Positions 24,802-36,922 are shown, counted from the stretch's first letter. The stretch: 64,000 nucleotides of DNA from Diphasiastrum complanatum (GCA_029204225.1 CM055114.1:12646144-12710143); one strand, 5' to 3'. Program-made: numbers and translations. Notes: a model not told the origin generated them from the letters alone.

Positions 24802-26440
24802 GCATGAGTGCAATATTGAAGGAGTAGGGATTATTCCCTTGAAGCTTGCATCTAAAGATCTCTTTCTCAACAATGTTCTTTTTGTCCCAAAGCTTACAAA
24901 GAACATCTTAAGTGTTGGCCAACTTCTTGATAGTGGCTTTGATGTCAATTTCAATATTGACAATTGTGTGATCAAGAAGGATGGTGAGATCCTTGCATAT
25001 GGATCAAGATTTGAAGGCATCTTCAAATTGGATCCAAGTGAGAGTGCAAACTCTCTTGATGTTTCTTATATGTCCAATATTTCAAAGGAGGATGATCACA
25101 CAAGATGCACATGTCTTCTCTCTTCAAGTATTATGGTGTATGATTATTCCTTATTATTCAAAGCATATGTTGAGAAGAAATTCTCATTGAAGATCAAAGC
25201 CTTGAGGATTATTGGAGCTCTTGAAGGAATAGCACCATAGGAAGTTTTATTCAAGATGAAGCCTAAGGTTGATCACCTTAGTGAACTTGGTAGTGCTTGC
25301 TTTGCACATATTCCCTTGGAAACAAGAAGGAAGGATGATCCAAGCTCATGGATCATGATTGGATACTCATCCATCAAGGAGTCCTTTAGTGTCTTTACAC
25401 TCTCTATTTCAAAAGTGATTGTGAATAGAGATGTCACATTGCATAAAGATTCAATCTTGGAAGTGGCCGAGATCAAGGCCTCTCAAGAAGCATCACAAGT
25501 TATCTTTTTTGAAGGTATTCAAGTTATGATGGGGCCAATGTGTGAGGAGGAGATTCTTCTTCATATGATTTCAAGAAGATCTTCAAGATGCATGGCCGAG
25601 TCTTTATGGCTCACCTTACATGGCAAAGAGGGGCATCTTTCATGTTGTATCTACTACAACACATTCATATGCTTCTCTTCCTTTGCTTGAAATGCTATCT
25701 TGCTTCATTGAATTTTTTGGATCTCAAAGTTCAAGAAAAGCTATACTAGTTTTGTATGATGCTTATGGTATGGACATGTTTCTTGTCATTATTGACTTAG
25801 ATGTGTTTCCAATACTTTTTGAAAGCAAGATATTGTATTGTCAAAAGTATGCTCTTGGTTCTAGTAAGAACAAGATTGAGCTTCGTACTCACTTTTTTGA
25901 AAATCATGTTTTCACATGTTTTGAGGCAAATTGTAAACTCCTCTTGAGATTAAGTGAAGCATCCAAAGTGGACACTTACATCCTTGAGAGAGTAACTAGC
26001 CTAAAAAAGATCAAGATAGTCTTTGATATCAAGATTAGATCCATCATGGATATAGTTCATTGTATGTGGACTAGTCAAGCTAGAAAGCATAATCTTGATA
26101 ATCATCATTGTTTCACATCTTATGATCTTGATCTCCATGATCCTTATGAGGCTTGGAAGCTTCAGATTTCTCTATTTATGGTGCATCCATCATGCAAGTG
26201 GAACTTTCAAAGAAAAGATCATCATCAAGCATGGAGGAAGCCCATGGTCATAGTGGCATATTGGTGGAGCACTCTTCAAAGGCATTGGCAAGAGACCTCT
26301 ACCAAAGAGATTTTATCATGGATATGGTGAGGGTGCTTCTATGATGGATCCCTTGGCTGATCTTCACCTTTTATGCATACCAAAGGACCCACTCAAAAAG
26401 ATTTACAAACTTCTCAAGTAATCTAGTACCTTTCCAAGCT
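24802..26440 (+). pseudogene. copia B remaining pol, heavily deleted
   Basis: 24839-25240 carries the protease tail ('NVLFVPKLTKNILSVGQLLD') and jumps into mid-integrase ('YSLLFKAYVEKKFSLKIKAL'). 25256-25690 carries the integrase C-terminus ('PKVDHLSELGSACFAHIPLE'). Reverse transcriptase is essentially absent. 25690-26330 is open but degenerate and I can assign only 'SSKNKIELRTHF' tentatively to the RNase H end. The 3' end runs into a polypurine tract and LTR. Confidence 0.75.
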
Positions 26441-26456
26441 ATTTTTTGAGGAGGAG
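26440..26456 (+). other. copia B polypurine tract
   Basis: attttttgaggaggag lies directly before TGTGAG, the start of the LTR. Confidence 0.75.
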
Positions 26457-27163
26457 TGTGAGAAATTGGCAAAAATCTAGCTTGGTATTTTTTATGATAG
26501 AAGCTTGTAAGTGAATCTCACATGTGTGGAGGATGTTCCCATGTGTGGAGAATTGTAAAGTAAATCAAAATGTTTGATATAGGGGTCTCACAGAATTTCA
26601 TAGTCAAGCATTTAGGTGTAGGATGTTGATAAGGACAAATTTAGCATAGATGGCAAATTATCCATTTCCACTTGTAATGCCACTATTGAGCCAAAATAGA
26701 GCCAAACTTGTGCCAATTAGAGTGTAGACAAGTGTCATGCTTTTGTTTGATGAAGCTTAAGAGGTCCAATAGGATTTAGAGGTGGAACCATGTGTGGTCC
26801 AATAGGAATTTGAGGTGTGCTTGAATATAGTCCAATAGAATTTAGAGGTGCATGGATCAATGGTCCAATAGGATTAAGAGGTGGAAAAGTGTGATCCAAT
26901 CATAGTTAAGCATAGTGGTATCTCATGAATCTACTAGTATCATTGTACTCCTAATTTGGATCTAATTGATTTTGAGATTGAGTTAATTTTGAGTGTCATT
27001 GAATTTCTAGTTTTCTCTCTCTACCCGAGAGCTCATGATGGTTTTTCTCTCTCTACCCGAAGAGAGAAGCTTGTTTTTACTTAGAATATTTTTGGACCAC
27101 TTCCCACACGTGTGAGTGAGAGTTGGAAGTGATTGAATGCATGTAGTAGTGTGTTTTTTCCAT
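26457..27163 (+). mobile_element. copia B 3' LTR (~707 bp)
   Basis: Starts TGTGAGAAATTGG after the polypurine tract and ends TTTTTTCCA just before K sequence resumes at 27164-27166. Its first 277 bp match the inverted fragment 17711-17435. It contains CATGTG boxes at 26521 and 26540, repeated 'gtccaatagga' motifs at 26765-26880, and two CT-rich 'ctctctctacccga' stretches near 27012-27060. Confidence 0.85.
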
Positions 27164-27165
27164 AG

Positions 27166-27942
27166 CACTCAAGGGAAAGACACCATATGAAGAATGGCAT
27201 GGGCGTAAACCCACTCTTAGTTATCTAAGGGCTTTTGGGTACTCTGCTTTTGGCCTAATACCAAGTGAAAACATAAAGAAGCTAGACCAAAGATCCCTTA
27301 AATGCATGCTTGTTGTGTATGCAGATGATGCCAAGGCATACAAGTTATACCATGAGGGATCGAATGAAGTCTACATTTCCAGGGATGTTGTTTTTCATGA
27401 GGAAGATGCGTGGCAGGCAAAAATACAGAATGAACAACAAAACAATCAAAGCCTACAGATTCTTGTCATGAATGAATCACCTAAGGGAGCTGACGACAAT
27501 GACAGAGCAGGAATAGCCGAAGAAGGGACAGTTGATCAAGGAACTGATTAAATGATAGAGCAGCCTAAGGAGATGGAACTCAGACGATCCATAAGAACAA
27601 AAGTAAGACCAAGCAAATTCAAGGATATGGTATTTCTGATAACGGATGAAATGATAAAGGAACGCCTGGACTGGAATCTATGGAGGGAGGCAATGATTGA
27701 GAAAATGCACTCAATAGAGAGGAATCAAGCATGGGATCTGGTCAGGTTTCCTGAGAGAAAGAAGACTATAGGGTCCAAGTGGGTGTTTAAAATCAAATAT
27801 GATGCAGATAAGCTGAACAAGTACAAGGCGAGGATTGTAAAAAGGGATTGTCTCAAGTGCATGGGATAGAATATGAAAATACCTTTGCATCGCTGGTAAG
27901 AATTTTCTCTATCAGGATTTTGCTAGCTTGGGCGACAGTGAA
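27166..27942 (+). pseudogene. K-family copia pol, 3' half of a split copy
   Basis: Resumes K integrase at the codons 'ALKGKTPYEEWHGRKPTLSY', the residues that should follow 'INRSPTK' at the end of the inverted half at 17712. Continues 'GSNEVYISRDVVFHEEDAW', a stop at 27549-27551, then 'MELRRSIRTKVRPSKF' and the reverse transcriptase start ('NQAWDLV..TIGSKWVFKIKYD'). It stops at 27942, joined to the interior of a K LTR at a short shared 'gaac/taacggcat', so a deletion removed the rest of RT and RNase H. Confidence 0.87.
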
Positions 27943-28211
27943 CGGCATGGAAGTCCGCCTCTGCTGAAGTTCTTGATGCATATAGGACACGTGTTAGAAT
28001 AGGTATACCTAGGTGTGAGTTTTTGTTTCTTGGCATGTACGAGTCCCATTCTTGAGGGACATCTGTAAAGGGAATATATGCGAGTGGTTTTGGCTGTGAT
28101 GCCTCACTCGAGCTTTTGCCATCTTTCGTGCATTGATTGTTTGCTTTATGCTTTATGTGTTAATTGCTTTGATGAATATACATTGTTGCGCGTCTGTTTG
28201 CTAAAGGTGCA
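27941..28211 (+). mobile_element. K-family LTR, 5' end deleted
   Basis: Matches the 306-bp K LTR from 'aacggcatggaagtccgcc' to its end GGTGCA. Followed at 28212 by segment T, the same junction base as at 33631/33632, 44947/44948 and 53628/53629. Confidence 0.85.
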
Positions 28212-28690
28212 GGGACGATCCATATCATATGGGTACCAGGCATTCATAACCTTCACATTCCATGGAAGTCACCCTATGCGCGCACTTCGTCTATGGCACT
28301 GTTGCTGCAAACTTCCACAATCTGGCAACTTTCGTGCATCCAAAACCCTCACAAGATTTTTGCCGTTTGTATTGTATGTTGTCTGATCCATCCACAACAT
28401 AAAATTTTATTTCTATTGTCTTGCCTTTAAATTTTTCATGTCCAATATCTCTACAAACTCCCCAGTTTTTGAATAAAATGGGATCACATCTGCTGGGGGC
28501 AACTTCACCCCAACAGTGTCAAACAACGACCTCTGCAGCAAATCACAATAATCTCTATTGAACAACCTGCACTTATATTGCACTAGAGGAAGCTCACACT
28601 TGGTTACAACTAATCCTTGAATACACAAAGACGAACCCGTTGCTAACTCAGCTGTCATCATACTGGAATCCAACAGGTTCATTCATCCAT
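28212..28690 (-). pseudogene. unrecognised gene segment T, copy 1
   Basis: Minus-strand fragment with 'CRLFNRDYCDLLQRSLFDTV' and 'KLPPADVIPFYSKTGEFVEI', shared with three longer copies (33, 45 and 54 kb). I do not recognise the family. The upstream exons of T are missing here. Confidence 0.6.
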
Positions 28691-29053
28691 TAAAGAGATA
28701 TGCCCAATTGAGCATCATCTTTTGGCAGCATGGCTAGCTATTAAGCTTAATGTAATGTGTTCCTTAAATCCACAACAGGTGAACGAGGCAACAAGCGCCC
28801 CACAAAGGAAAGTTTTCTAGCAAATCAAGATACATGCTCAATTCATTTCCAATAATATGTTAACACTGCTTACCTATACAAATACAGGTTTGACAGAAGC
28901 AAGGAAAAAACACTCATTATTTTCGGGAAAGAAAGAACACAATCTTTTCAAGAAAAAATAAACCTGGGGATTGATTAAGCCCACCCATAGTTATGCTTTC
29001 AATTCTACTTAACGTAAAGAGAATAACCATAACCAATTAGATTTACACATGCA
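28691..29053. other. no gene seen
   Basis: AT-rich sequence between segment T and a possible exon; nothing recognisable. Confidence 0.35.
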
Positions 29054-29277
29054 AATCCCTCTACACCTTTCGGAAGTTTCTCAAAGAATCAAAAAATTGG
29101 AAATGAATTTAACACCCAATTCAAAGCAACTTTCAAAAGATCAAAAAAAGTAGAGCACTCTACTACACTTGATAAAAGCTTGTTCCAAACAAGGATTAGT
29201 GGTTCAAAATCCAATCTATCTTCCAAGAAATCAACACTCCAACTAGGATTCAGATATCCAAGCGCTTCCACTTCCTA
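29054..29277 (-). pseudogene. possible isolated exon (weak)
   Basis: On the minus strand a TTATGTAG acceptor is followed by an open stretch 'EVEALGYLNPSWSVDFLEDR' to 'VALNWVLNSFPIF', one stop at 29089-29091, then 'FFEKLPK' and a GTGTAG donor-like site. It has no second copy and no recognised family; its closeness to segment T may be chance. Confidence 0.3.
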
Positions 29278-30345
29278 CATAATCAAGCATTTTGAATAGT
29301 TAACTCTCTCTCTCTCTCAAGCCTAACGAGCCAAGTCCATAACTCTCCCCTGTAGAAAACAAAGCCCTCCACCGGCTAGCAAGCATAATGACTAACGTCG
29401 CAACTTCTATTCTAAATATGAATTTACAAGGTGCAATTAGGCCTTTACATGAATTTAGGCATTATAGCACATTTACATATATAGAAATTGAAATTTTTTT
29501 ACAATATATGACAAAACTTGGATAATGTGAGATCATGAGACTCCACACCCGCAAGGATCATTTTCCATTGCCATTCACAGATCGCCTTGTTGGTGCCGAA
29601 TGTTGAAAAATGAAAAATCATCTATCTTGACTTTAGACTTGTCACAAAGTTTTTTCTATGTGAGTTTGTTGTTTCATATTGTAAATGCCAAATTTGGCCT
29701 AGAAGAAACTCGAGCTACATGGGTTCTTCAAGTCTAGATGATGATATACAACTCGCATATATAATGTAGACTTAGAAATGTCAATAATATACTTGTAGAA
29801 ACTTGTGGCATATCACATGCAATGGTTGTAAGTGATCCATAGTGACATGCAAAGCATGCACAAAGTGAATTGGACACATGCATGATGATTTGTACAATTT
29901 AGTTGAATATTTGACATCTGGTAAAAGTAGGTAGAAATGCATGCATGTGAAGTGACAAATGTCACTAATACTCTAGTTTTCACTTATAGATGTGGATGGA
30001 AGTTAGATGGAGATGGTTCTACCTTGAGCTACCTCAAACTCCATAAATATGTGTAGACACTCTCATAATTTTTTATGAAGAACCAAGCTTTGAAGCTATT
30101 CCATGTTATTTTGGATTTACACTATCATTTGCTTGAATATTGCTCAAGGTAGAAGATATATACCTCAAGATTCTTTTAGCCAACTTCCAGTGATATAACT
30201 TTGGATCCTGCATGTGTTGACTTAGCTTATGAACACAAGGCTTAGATCAGGCCTAGTCACTGTTAACCAAATAAGTGAGCAAATAAGACTCCTATAAAGA
30301 GTGATGTCCTCAAAGGATTTTTCATCATCTTTCATAGGAACTTTA
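29278..30345. other. no gene seen
   Basis: AT-rich sequence; a short CT run near 29307. No supported exon. Confidence 0.4.
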
Positions 30346-31404
30346 ATTAAGACCAGGACATGAGGAAGATTTGAATATCACGCATAATGAGGAGTCAAAC
30401 TCAAGCGTTCCAAACTTGCCGAGAATTGATGGAAGCAAAGTATATACTAAAAGCCTTGTTTAAGCTTTGGGTATTAATTGCTCTCAGAGACTTATGTTTA
30501 TGGATGTTGAGAATTATTTTCTTGAATAGACACAACTGCTCATTTGCCTCTCTTAAACTGCATTTTTACTTGAATAGACATAATTGTTTATTTGCTTTTC
30601 ATAAACTACCTTTTTGCATGAGTAAAATTGTGTCAATACAGGTTTTCTTTCGTGTTGATCCACAAAATGAACCTTTATATGTTATATTGGGTTTGAATGG
30701 AGTATTAATTAAACGTCGGGATAAAAACCCTCCCTTGTCAAATGTTGATTATCATGAGAGAAATGGTTGCAACTTTGACATGGATGGATGCTTAAAGTCC
30801 TTGGTGAAGTTGATATCAACTTACAAGGTTGGAATCCAGACAACCATGGTATCTAGAAATACCCTGAAGTCTTATAGCTACATTGAGTGAAAATTTGGTT
30901 GCAAGTTGCCATTGTTTATGCTATGGTCTCAAAAAAATTTCTACCAGAGTGGTTTGATGAGACCTGATAACAAGCATGTTTTTGCAAGTTTCAAGCCTTT
31001 GGCTAGTGTTTCGAAACACTTTGAAAAATTACACCATCAAAACCCAATCCTCATAGATGATTCACCTTACAAAGCTTGCATGAATCATGCAGGAAATCAA
31101 GTTTTTCAATATGTGTTTGATGGTTGGGATGGCCAAAGTGGTGATGATTTTTTGTTGCAAAAGCCTTGGTCATTACTAGAAGCAACAAAAATAAACAGTA
31201 CATTCAATCTTATATAGTATTACAACGTATTGGTCAGGCACCAATATCAGAGAGTCATGCATTGTACAGGTATTTACAGCCAGTGATGGAAAAACCATGG
31301 CATCAAGGACTGACATCCCCTGTTTATAGAAAGGAGAGTGAAAAAAGCTTGATCGAAACCAGATCAAGTTTTAAAGAACTGACTGCAGATCAACTCTTGA
31401 AATT
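30346..31404 (+). pseudogene. segment P copy 1: FCP1/NIF-like (HAD-fold) domain
   Basis: Two exons. The first (30346-30439) ends 'NLPRIDGSK' before GTATAT; the second starts at 30642 after CAATACAG with 'VFFRVDPQNEPLYVILGLNG'. The phase-0 join is clean. The domain resembles the plant NIF/FCP1 phosphatase family: 'YVILGLNGVLI' occupies the DxDx(T/V) position but with Gly for the first Asp; 'VKLISTYKVGI' and 'SRNTLKSY' match the middle of the fold; 'ILIDDSPYKACMNHAGNQVF' matches the conserved acidic motif. One stop (30888-30890) and a frameshift near 31200 break it. It ends at 31404, where minus-strand segment U begins. Confidence 0.72.
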
Positions 31405-31944
31405 GGCTTACCTGGAAAATCCATAGCCAAGATGTCTTTAGAACATAAGCCCTTTGCCACACACTACTAACTTTGGCCCCCTGAAAGAAAAAAATCACCT
31501 TTGACATTCTCTGCGCAGTTTTCCCATGACAATCACTTTAGTTTTGGATACCATACTTGTGAGTACAATCTGGGTGCCATTTGGGTCAATTCCATTAAGT
31601 ATAGCTAAGCCCTTTAAATTGACTTTCATTAATCACCTCTTCAATAGATTTTCGGGTGAAGGTCTTGTAGAATTATGGTAGAAATGTCAATAGGTAAGGT
31701 GTGTAACAAACTTTGTAATGGTTGTAAGAAAGTTCTGATGTTTGTGTTCTTTTACATAGAGCTCTTGCATGAACTAAACATCTTGTGCATTTGTTGAATG
31801 TTGCTTTTATGAATTCACAGTCATGTAGTAACAATTGTTCGAGTATAGTTTGCAAGAGCGTTAGTACCATATACATGTCATATTTACCAATGCAAGATAT
31901 TGTATGAAATGTCAATTGAAAATGTTTTCCAAGATGTTTCTTGC
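31405..31944 (-). pseudogene. unrecognised segment U, copy 1
   Basis: The minus strand includes a frame starting 'MTFHTISCIGKYDMYMVLTL' (31915-31673) and, closer to 31405, sequence equivalent to 'INGIDPNGTQ..LTSMVSKTKVIVMGKLL'. The same sequence occurs inverted at 57345-57935, and its distal part at 38741-39000. Function unknown. Confidence 0.5.
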
Positions 31945-32524
31945 AAGCATAAGCCTCGAGTAGAGAGAGAAAGTGAAAAAGTCACAAATTGCCAAATCTC
32001 CATTAACTCTCAAAAACTCAATACAAGAATGAAGTGAATCCATCTACATGTAGTATCTTGAGGTAGTCCATGCTCAATTCTTGTTGGACCCCTTTTGTAG
32101 CATCTCTTAAATCCTATTGGATGAGTGATTCAACATCCCTTGATCTTGATTGGACCCTTCTAATGAATCTCTCTCTTATGATTGGACCCTTGACTTTTTG
32201 CCAACAAATTAGAAGTGTCACTCATCAAATCTAAACTAGACACTTGTAAACAACCTAACTAGCTCGAGCTATGTCATAGTTGACTTTTGGCCTAATGATG
32301 AAAAGACATGTGTACTTGACTTTATGCCCCTAAAGCCAAAATTGGCCATATCAACTAGTGACACCAAGATGCTTGACTAACAATCTTTATGACACCCCTA
32401 AAGTCAACATGATTAATCTATTTTAACTATTTTTCACACGTGGGAACACGATCCACACGTGTGAGGTTTACTCACAAACTAGGATTGCAAAATAATAAAG
32501 CTAGATTTTGCCATATTTTTCACA
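31945..32524 (-). mobile_element. copia B-related LTR (LTR2), inverted
   Basis: The minus strand starts TGTGAAAAATATGGC at 32524 and matches the plus-strand LTR at 54802-55212. CACGTG boxes lie at 32437 and 32456. It runs to a CT-rich 'ctctctctactcgag' stretch near 31960. Beyond it, segment U begins. Confidence 0.8.
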
Positions 32525-32690
32525 CTTCTCAAAAACTAGCTTGATAAGGTACTAGATCAATCAAGGAGTTTGTGAAACTTGTTGAGTGGATATTTTGGTA
32601 TGCATATGAAGTGAAGATCAGCCAAGGGATCCATCATAGCAGCAACCTCACCATATCCATGATAAGATTCCTTTGTTAGAAATGGACAAG
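32525..32690 (-). mobile_element. 3' internal end of the LTR2 element
   Basis: Contains the polypurine tract gctagtttttgagaag (minus strand) and a short stretch also found upstream of the LTRs at 26307-26440 and 54650-54800 ('atggatatggtgagg', 'atggatcccttggct'). No complete domain. Confidence 0.6.
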
Positions 32691-33631
32691 CCAACATACT
32701 TTTGGGTAAAATTGTTTAATTCTTGGGTAGCTTTTTTGACTTCTCTATAAATTTGGACATATTATAGCCACATTTTGTTTGTTATGTTCATCTTTTGACA
32801 CGTTGATTTATTGGAGAAGTATGTTTTTCCATTTCACAAATGGAAAAACTCAAAATGTAAAAATGTTGAAGCTTTATTTTGAGATGCTTTAACAGAAGTT
32901 CTAACACTCTTATTTTCATAGTGATGGATCCCCTTATGAGTGAGGTAGAGAATTTAGTAAAGATTGACAATAAATATAAGTGGTACTTTGAGGTTTTTCT
33001 AACAACAGTTCCAAATTAGACATGTTTTTCTTTACTCTTAGAATTGATATGTTAGCAGTTAAGCCACCTTCGTAGAAAGAGCGAAAGAGCAAAAAAAGGG
33101 TGTCGACAAAAAGAAAGACATTTTGATTGAAGTTGTCTCAAAAAAATCAAATGCATCAAAATCATGCAATGAAGATGCACTTGCAAAAACAAATTTGAGA
33201 TAGGATCATCTTCAAAAAGTTGTATCCTCTAGGTATACAAATTGAGGTTCATATTAATGTAACCAAGTGTGAGCTTCCTCTAGTGCAATATAAGTGCATT
33301 TGCTGCAGAGGTCGTTGTTTAACATTGTTGGGATGAAGTTGCCCCCAGCAGATGTGATCCCATTTTATTCAAAAATTAGGGAGTTTGTAGAGATATTGGA
33401 CAGGAAAGTTTTAAAGGACAAGACAGCAAAAATAAAATTTTATGCTGTGGATGGATCAGACAACATAAAATACAAACGACAAAAATCTTGGTGAGGGTTT
33501 TGGATGCACAAAAGCTGCCAAATTTTGGAAGTTTGCGGCAACAGTGCCATAGAAGAAGTGCGCACATAGGGTGACTCCCGTGGAATGTGAAGGTTATGAA
33601 TGCCTGGTACTTGTCTGATATGGATCGTCCC
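32691..33631 (+). pseudogene. unrecognised gene segment T, copy 2
   Basis: A short 5' exon candidate (32925-33017) encodes 'MDPLMSEVENLVKIDNKYKW'. A basic stretch follows, then 'RCLTLLG..KLPPADVIPFYSKIREFVEI' and 'AKIKFYAVDGSDNIKYKRQK'. The frame then breaks and ends at 33631, where the K LTR starts. It is the inverted counterpart of the T copies at 45 and 54 kb. No family recognised. Confidence 0.58.
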
Positions 33632-33937
33632 TGCACCTTTAGCAAACAGACACGCAACAATGTATATTCATCAAAGCAATTAACACATAAAGCATAAGGT
33701 AAACTATCAATGCACGGAAGATGGCAAAAGCTCGAGTGAGGCATCACAACCAAAACCACTCGCATATATTCTCTTTACAGATGTCCCTCAAGAACGGGAC
33801 TCGTACATGCCAAGAAACAAAAACTCACACCTATGTATACCTATTCTAACACGTGTCATATATGCATCAAGAACTTCAGCAGAGGCGGACTTCCATGCCG
33901 TTAATATAGTTAACTAGATTTTCTAATTGTTTCAGCA
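33632..33937 (-). mobile_element. K-family LTR, full length (306 bp)
   Basis: On the minus strand it runs TGCTGAAACAATTAG...GGTGCA. It is the same length as the LTRs at 49996, 55717 and 61419 and joins segment T at the shared base. Confidence 0.88.
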
Positions 33938-34215
33938 AAATTTCCTTGAATTCAAAAATCTAATTGATCAGCATCAAGAAGACTCATCTGTTATCTAAGA
34001 TGACAGAATCCCCCTTTTGGCAGAGCCTTAGTTAGTCCATCAACAATCATCTCCTCAGTGCAACAATAGTCTATCTTGATCCATTTGCCCTGCACCAGCT
34101 CTCTCACATAATGATATTGTAGATCAATATGTTTGCTCCTCTTATGAAAACCTCCATTCCTGCACAGAAACTTGCAACCTTGATTGTCTCCATAGATCAC
34201 GCTAGTATTCAAGGC
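33938..34215 (-). pseudogene. K-family RNase H C-terminus
   Basis: Minus strand: 'SVIYGDNQGCKFLCRNGGFH', 'KHIDLQYHYVRELVQGKWI', 'GLTKALPKGGFCHLR'. This is the end of copia RNase H directly before the 3' LTR, as in the K copies at 44 and 53 kb. Truncated upstream at 34215. Confidence 0.85.
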
Positions 34216-34699
34216 ATCTCCGTCTCAGACCCATGCATGGAGGCATATGCAAATGCATTTTTGACTGATTTAGCATGGATGTAGGTTACCAGTGCTGTGT
34301 CTAATATTGCGTGATTGTGGTGTGCATGTGCGTTGCAGCTTCAAAAAGGTCTCATAGACCGAAGACTAGATTTGCTCTTGTAAACACCATCGATCTAAAT
34401 GAGATGTTCCTAGCCTGAATCCAAAGTGCGTCAAAATGATCTAGCAACGTGAACTGGTTTTTTTTTTTTCATAGTGCATTCTTACATAACTCAGTCCTTC
34501 GATGTTTCAACTCCCCAGTGTAAAGGGGGTCATTCTCGGCCACATCTATCAATATTGGGTCGGCCCCTTCTAGGAATTGAAAAGACTTGATCTTAATTAA
34601 AGAATTCTCATGCATTAAAGATAAATATTTCTCAACAAAATCAATTCTCAATGATTTGTTCTTATCAAAATGCCATAGCTAATTGAACAACATGGAATT
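34216..34699. other. no supported gene
   Basis: Low-quality remnants on the minus strand; could be decayed gypsy sequence downstream of the G3 protease. A T run lies near 34460. Confidence 0.35.
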
Positions 34700-35905
34700 C
34701 TAGTTTTTCAGAATAATCCTGATTCTACATCAGGAACAATAAAATCCATCAAATTGGAATTACTTCCCGATGCCATTGTCACACGGTATTTTTTCTCACT
34801 TTTTCTGGTAGGAAGGTTTAGTGTTTGTACCAAATTTACATTAATAAAGTTATGAGTGGATCCCGTGTCAAAAAGGACATTAACAACTTGATCATTAACT
34901 TTCCTTTAATGCAAATAAGGTCATTAGGACCAAAAACTAAAGAACTAAGGGAACAAACATCCATCTCATTACTTCGAGATAGATTACTTGAGGTTGAAGC
35001 TTGTTTTTTGACGCAATCATGTGCAAGGTGACCCTCGCCATTGCACTTGAAGCACAGTTTCTTCTTACGAGCTTCAACTTTATCATTGCCACCATGATGG
35101 TTTTTAAAGTTTTTCTTGGTTTTCTTAGGATTGTTGGAATTGGGATGTGTTTCATTAACAACTTCCCTATTCTTCCTCTTAAACTGAAAACCTTCTTTCT
35201 AGCTCATTAGGCTGTTGACCCCTAGGTGGCTTACGTGTGTCATCAGAGTATTTTGCAGCTCTAATAGCATCTTCTAGGGTTTTTGGATGGTTCCTACGAA
35301 CATCCACTTGATAATCTTTTGGTAACCCATCAATAAACATTAACATTTGTACCTTAGGCGGAATATCACTATAAAGTGGATTCAGGTACTCATGAAAATC
35401 TTGAATAAATTGTTCCAAACCTTTATTCATGGTTAAATGACTCAACTTTTGGAAGTGTTCATAGTCATCTAAAAGTGGTAGAAAATAATCCCTGAAAGGC
35501 TTGCAAAAATCATTCCATGTACAAGGTTGATTGCCCTTTGCAACTAAGTCATCACACCAAACTAAGGCTCTTCCTCCAAGGAACATGTTGACAGTGGATA
35601 ACTTCTCAGATTCAGGGAATTGGTTCATGGCAAAGTATTTGTTCCAAACATTTAGCCAAGAACTTACCACTTGTAAGTTCCTATGTTTCTTCTCCCCCTT
35701 AAACACTTTTACAGGAGGTGGAACTACATGCTTCTTCTGATTGGCTAACCTAGACTCTAAGTCTTGGTTTCATTGTTTAGTTTCAAGAAGCTGCTTATTA
35801 GTGGCTTGAATTTGTTGGTATAAAAGTTCAAGAGCTTGTGCCACATTGGATGGGTTTGATAGATCAAATGTTGGGTTTTCATTGGTTTGATACATTGAGG
35901 TTGCT
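34700..35905 (-). pseudogene. gypsy G3 gag and protease
   Basis: Minus strand. Gag starts near 35900 with 'NENPTFDLSNPSNVAQALEL' and a short coiled coil interrupted by one stop at about 35768-35770. The gag fold follows: 'VVSSWLNVWNKYF', 'LSTVNMFLGGRALVW', 'KLSHLTMNKGLEQFIQDFHE', 'HPKTLEDAIRAAKY'. After a frameshift near 35200 come the CCHC knuckle 'CFKCNGEGHLAHDC' (about 35015-35056) and the aspartic protease site 'NVLFDTGSTHNFI' (about 34855-34890). The element is cut off near 34700; no RT or integrase is seen. Confidence 0.87.
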
Positions 35906-36922
35906 TGTGTGTTTTCCTATTATGAAAATATAACAACAAGTGCTCAAATTAGAATGATAGAAATGCTTCAATTGTTACATCCAATGCAAATAAAAAGCAT
36001 TTACTTCTATTCATTCAATCTTATTGTTTGTAAGCTCAATCCAAGCCTACTATTTGCAAGCTTAATCCAAGCTTAAAAGGAAAACAACAACAAGCTACAT
36101 TTGCCTTAATCAAAAGCAAAAATGAAAACCAAATCTTTATGTGAACTTCAATTAACTAATTCAAGCTAATGTTTACATAAAGTTCCCATTCCCATTCCAA
36201 TTCCATTTGTCATTTCAAAAGCAACCAAACTTTTCACATTTCTCACTATTCTAGATTTCCAAAACCAAGAAACTAGTGTCTAGAAATGGATAACTAATGA
36301 AGCTTTATGAAAACTTCAATTTTCAGATCTGATTTTCAGATTTACAGGTCTGAAAATCAGAACTTCAAAGTGACAAAAAATAGAATTTCAAAACTTGTTT
36401 TATGCACAAAGTTACACTTCCATTCCCTTCCTACATTGCCATCTTCATGAAACTAGGAGATAGAAAGGTGTAACTAATGAAGTTTGAATGGAAAATTCAC
36501 TTTTCAGATCTGATTTTTGGATTGACAGGTCTGAAAAATAGAACTTCAAAATGAAAATCAGAACTTCAAACACTTCATTTATGCAAAAAACACTAGTTTT
36601 GATCAAAACACATAGTTAGAATCAAACTTTTTGCCAAAAAAAGTTTGTGTATGTAGAGGAAGACTTCCTCTACCCATCCCACAAATCTTTTTTTAGAACT
36701 TTTAAAAATCCAAAGCTCACTTTAAAACTTCTCTAACATGATAAAAAATGAGCCCCTAAACAATTCTATAAGCATCACTACTCTCTTCCAAAGAAAACTA
36801 GATTTATTGGGTACTTGAACTAAAAGCTTCCTACAACTAGAAAAGCCTATAATCTTCCCCAAAAAAAATTTAGTTGGTGATCTTAATAGAACTTGAAGAA
36901 GGTTAGAAAGGTTACCATCCTT
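35906..36922 (-). mobile_element. gypsy G3 untranslated leader
   Basis: About 1 kb of non-coding sequence between the PBS and gag. It contains two diverged copies of a block with 'ttttcagatctgattttcag..gattNacaggtctgaaaa' (about 36320-36370 and 36490-36545), an internal duplication. Confidence 0.65.

Noticed and set aside
25690-26330. Separate host gene in the open stretch near the copia B 3' end
   Set aside because: It lies between copia integrase and the copia polypurine tract/LTR, and 'SSKNKIELRTHF' is compatible with decayed copia RNase H; no independent evidence of a gene.
34937-35161. Minus-strand frame over the gypsy G3 zinc knuckle
   Set aside because: The real frame is another one, containing CFKCNGEGHLAHDC and the DTGS protease site; this frame has no motif.
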